Shown here in pieces: positions 62,340 to 64,000 of a DNA stretch of 64,000 nucleotides. The position numbers and the translations under genes were made by a program. Numbering within the stretch: the first letter of the stretch is position 1; every line of letters starts with the position of its first letter. The stretch lies in NCBI GenBank assembly GCA_002298145.1, contig DBMP01000008.1, forward strand, positions 106,643 to 170,642. Reading direction: 5' to 3'. The notes under the pieces were generated by a model that was given only the letters and a program-made list of their open reading frames with translations, was not told where the DNA came from and did not search any database. Origin of the DNA: Spartobacteria bacterium UBA695. GTDB taxonomy: Bacteria > Verrucomicrobiota > Verrucomicrobiia > Chthoniobacterales > Chthoniobacteraceae.

Positions 62340-63908
62340 ATGCCGGACATTCCTTCACCGTCGCCAGCCAACCCCGATTTTCTCTGGGGAGTCGCCACAT
62401 CGGCCTACCAATCCGAGGGCGGCTATAACGCTCCCGGCGAACCCCAGACAAACTGGGCCGAGGCGGAAATGCGCCAGGAAGTCATGCCGTCGGGCCACGC
62501 AGCGGATTTCTGGAATTGTTACGAAGCCGATTTTGCCACCTGCCAGAAAATGGGCCTCACCGCCTTCCGGCTCGGGATCGAGTGGAGCCGCGTTCAGCCG
62601 GGTGACGCAAATGCCGACCGACAAGGCACTTCGCCCCCCTTTGATCTCGATGCGCTGGAACGCTACGCCGACATTCTCGCCGCCTGCCGTCGCCATGGCA
62701 TGGAACCCATCGTCACCCTGCACCATTTCGTGCATCCGGCCTGGCTAGGTAGCGATCCATGGCTCAGCCCCTCCATCCAGAAGCCATTTTTACTTTTCGT
62801 CAAAACTGCCGTCACCCACGTCAACCGGGCCTTGGTGGAAAAGCACGGCCAAGCGCCCATTCGCTATTACCTGACCATCAACGAGCCCAACACGCTGGCC
62901 GTGAACACCTACCTGGGCAATCAATTTCCCGGCCACGGCTCGCGGGGATTCGCGAACTTCAGCCGCTGCTTAAATCAACTGCTCGTGGCACACGTTCACG
63001 CCTATAACGCAATCCACGATTTGCATGAGGCCAACGGATGGAGACACCCGGAGGTCAGCCTCAACAACTATTGCAGTGACCTGTATTGGTCCGACAAAGT
63101 GCTCCTGGACCTGCTCGCACTCCGGGAACGGGGTATCGCGCGCGAAAACTTGCGCGCCTATCTCGATGCCAAATCCGGAGAATTCAAGACCACCCTGCGG
63201 ACCGCAAACCTGCCCCTGCGGCGGGGACTGCTTTCCTTCATCGGCATTCTCGTTAAACGCTACCTGGAATCCGAAGGGAAACGCCTTTTCACCGCAGATC
63301 AATTCGCCCCGTTACTCGACGCCATCCACGCCTCCCCTCGGGAGCAGTTCCTCGATTTCATCGCCGTGGATTACTACGATCCCTTCATGGCCCACAGCTT
63401 CCGGGTCCCGATGCTGGCCGACCACGAATTTAAGACCAAAACTTTCCGGGCCTGGCTGGAAGCCTGTTTCGTCAGCAAATGGTGGGACTGGCGCGTTTTG
63501 CCGCGCGGCATGCATTTCTTCTGCGCCTATTATTCGCGGGATTTTCACGATCGCGCGATCCTCATTGCCGAAAACGGCATGGCATTGCGCCGCCGCCCCG
63601 ATAACCAGCACACGCACCGGCGCGACCGCTACACCCGCAGCGCCTTTTTGCGGCTGCACGTTGGCGAAACCATGAACATGGTTCGCGATGGCATTCCGCT
63701 CATCGGCTATCTCCACTGGTCCCTCTTCGATAACTACGAGTGGGGCTCGTTCACACCGCGTTTCGGGCTGTTCTCGCTCGACTATACCCGCGACACCGGC
63801 CGGATCGCAGAAGATCACTTGGGGGACCGTCCCTCGGAGACTTACGCGCGGCTTGTCTGCCAAGCCAAGGAAAATGCCCCGCAAATATCTGCGAGGCCAA
63901 TGAAATAG
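62340..63908 (+). CDS. Glycoside hydrolase family 1 enzyme (beta-glycosidase type)
   Basis: The 522-residue protein starts with FLWGVATSAYQSEGGYN (GH1 N-terminal signature) and has the acid/base Glu E182 in LTINEPN and the nucleophile E411 in ILIAENGMA, then LIGYLHWSLFDNYEW. It is therefore a retaining GH1. Compared with standard enzymes of about 450 residues it has extra length between the two glutamates. No signal peptide is present, so it acts in the cytoplasm on imported oligosaccharides or glycosides. I chose the ATG at 62340; a GTG at 62301 would add 13 residues. Confidence 0.9.
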   Translation: MPDIPSPSPANPDFLWGVATSAYQSEGGYNAPGEPQTNWAEAEMRQEVMPSGHAADFWNCYEADFATCQKMGLTAFRLGIEWSRVQPGDANADRQGTSPPFDLDALERYADILAACRRHGMEPIVTLHHFVHPAWLGSDPWLSPSIQKPFLLFVKTAVTHVNRALVEKHGQAPIRYYLTINEPNTLAVNTYLGNQFPGHGSRGFANFSRCLNQLLVAHVHAYNAIHDLHEANGWRHPEVSLNNYCSDLYWSDKVLLDLLALRERGIARENLRAYLDAKSGEFKTTLRTANLPLRRGLLSFIGILVKRYLESEGKRLFTADQFAPLLDAIHASPREQFLDFIAVDYYDPFMAHSFRVPMLADHEFKTKTFRAWLEACFVSKWWDWRVLPRGMHFFCAYYSRDFHDRAILIAENGMALRRRPDNQHTHRRDRYTRSAFLRLHVGETMNMVRDGIPLIGYLHWSLFDNYEWGSFTPRFGLFSLDYTRDTGRIAEDHLGDRPSETYARLVCQAKENAPQISARPMK

Positions 63909-64000
63909 CACCAGGCCGTCGTCGGCTGCGCAGGTCCGGCATTGAAGTAACGCCAGACGTTAGCAGAAACAGCATCAGAGCAAAAAAAAGGCCCTCGGTC
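63909..64000. other. Window-end intergenic fragment
   Basis: No gene is visible. An A-rich run at about 63980-63989 next to a GC-rich stretch may be half of a terminator that continues beyond the window. Confidence 0.3.

Overview
The window is about 60% GC chromosomal DNA from a Gram-negative bacterium, most likely a member of the Verrucomicrobiota. The evidence is a cassette that I recognise from memory as the Verru_Chthon cassette (proteins D, B, C and A), two PEP-CTERM proteins built from autotransporter-associated beta-strand repeats, a large classical autotransporter, and a dense set of polysaccharide-degradation genes (GH29, heparinase II/III type, Gfo/Idh/MocA, LacI regulators). I cannot place it to genus. 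There are no insertion sequences, integrases, phage genes or CRISPR arrays.

Layout. 1-9.8 kb is housekeeping and signalling: a membrane PAS sensor cut by the window edge, proB-proA, a PEBP-like protein, a TauE/SafE permease with its DUF1634 partner, a thioesterase, folE2, tRNA-Val(TAC) and a NarL-type two-component pair. 10.0-16.2 kb is one 2068-residue autotransporter with a 300-bp in-frame repeat array. 16.3-34.3 kb is entirely on the minus strand. Read in the direction of transcription it is: LacI, alpha-L-fucosidase, alpha/beta hydrolase, heparinase-like lyase, LacI, four prepilin-like genes (D, B, C, A), a small secreted protein, a large secreted putative lyase, a Gfo/Idh oxidoreductase and an MFS transporter. 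Very short gaps and several overlaps suggest one or a few operons that capture, degrade and import a polysaccharide. 34.7-37.4 kb is a PEP-CTERM repeat protein with a strong terminator.

37.7-45.6 kb holds a metallophosphoesterase and a surface-polysaccharide cluster (GT2, three GT4-type transferases, an FkbM methyltransferase and a Wzz/GumC chain-length protein). 45.7-49.7 kb holds a HisKA_3 sensor kinase, an NtrC-like regulator that has lost the GAFTGA loop, and an OprB-type porin. 49.9-55.1 kb holds a hybrid kinase, ComEC/Rec2, a LuxE-like acyl ligase and tRNA-Arg(TCT). 55.4-58.4 kb is a Ser-type sulfatase facing an anaerobic sulfatase-maturating radical SAM enzyme. 58.4-64 kb holds a second PEP-CTERM repeat protein, an OmpR-type two-component pair and a GH1 glycosidase.

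The most notable element is the D-B-C-A cassette. The order and N-termini of its four proteins match the minor pseudopilin series GspH-I-J-K of type II secretion and type IV pili, with a greatly enlarged K-like member. It sits inside a carbohydrate locus controlled by LacI-type regulators. I infer a dedicated pseudopilus-tip or surface-capture complex for polysaccharide use; no assembly ATPase, secretin or major pilin is visible here.
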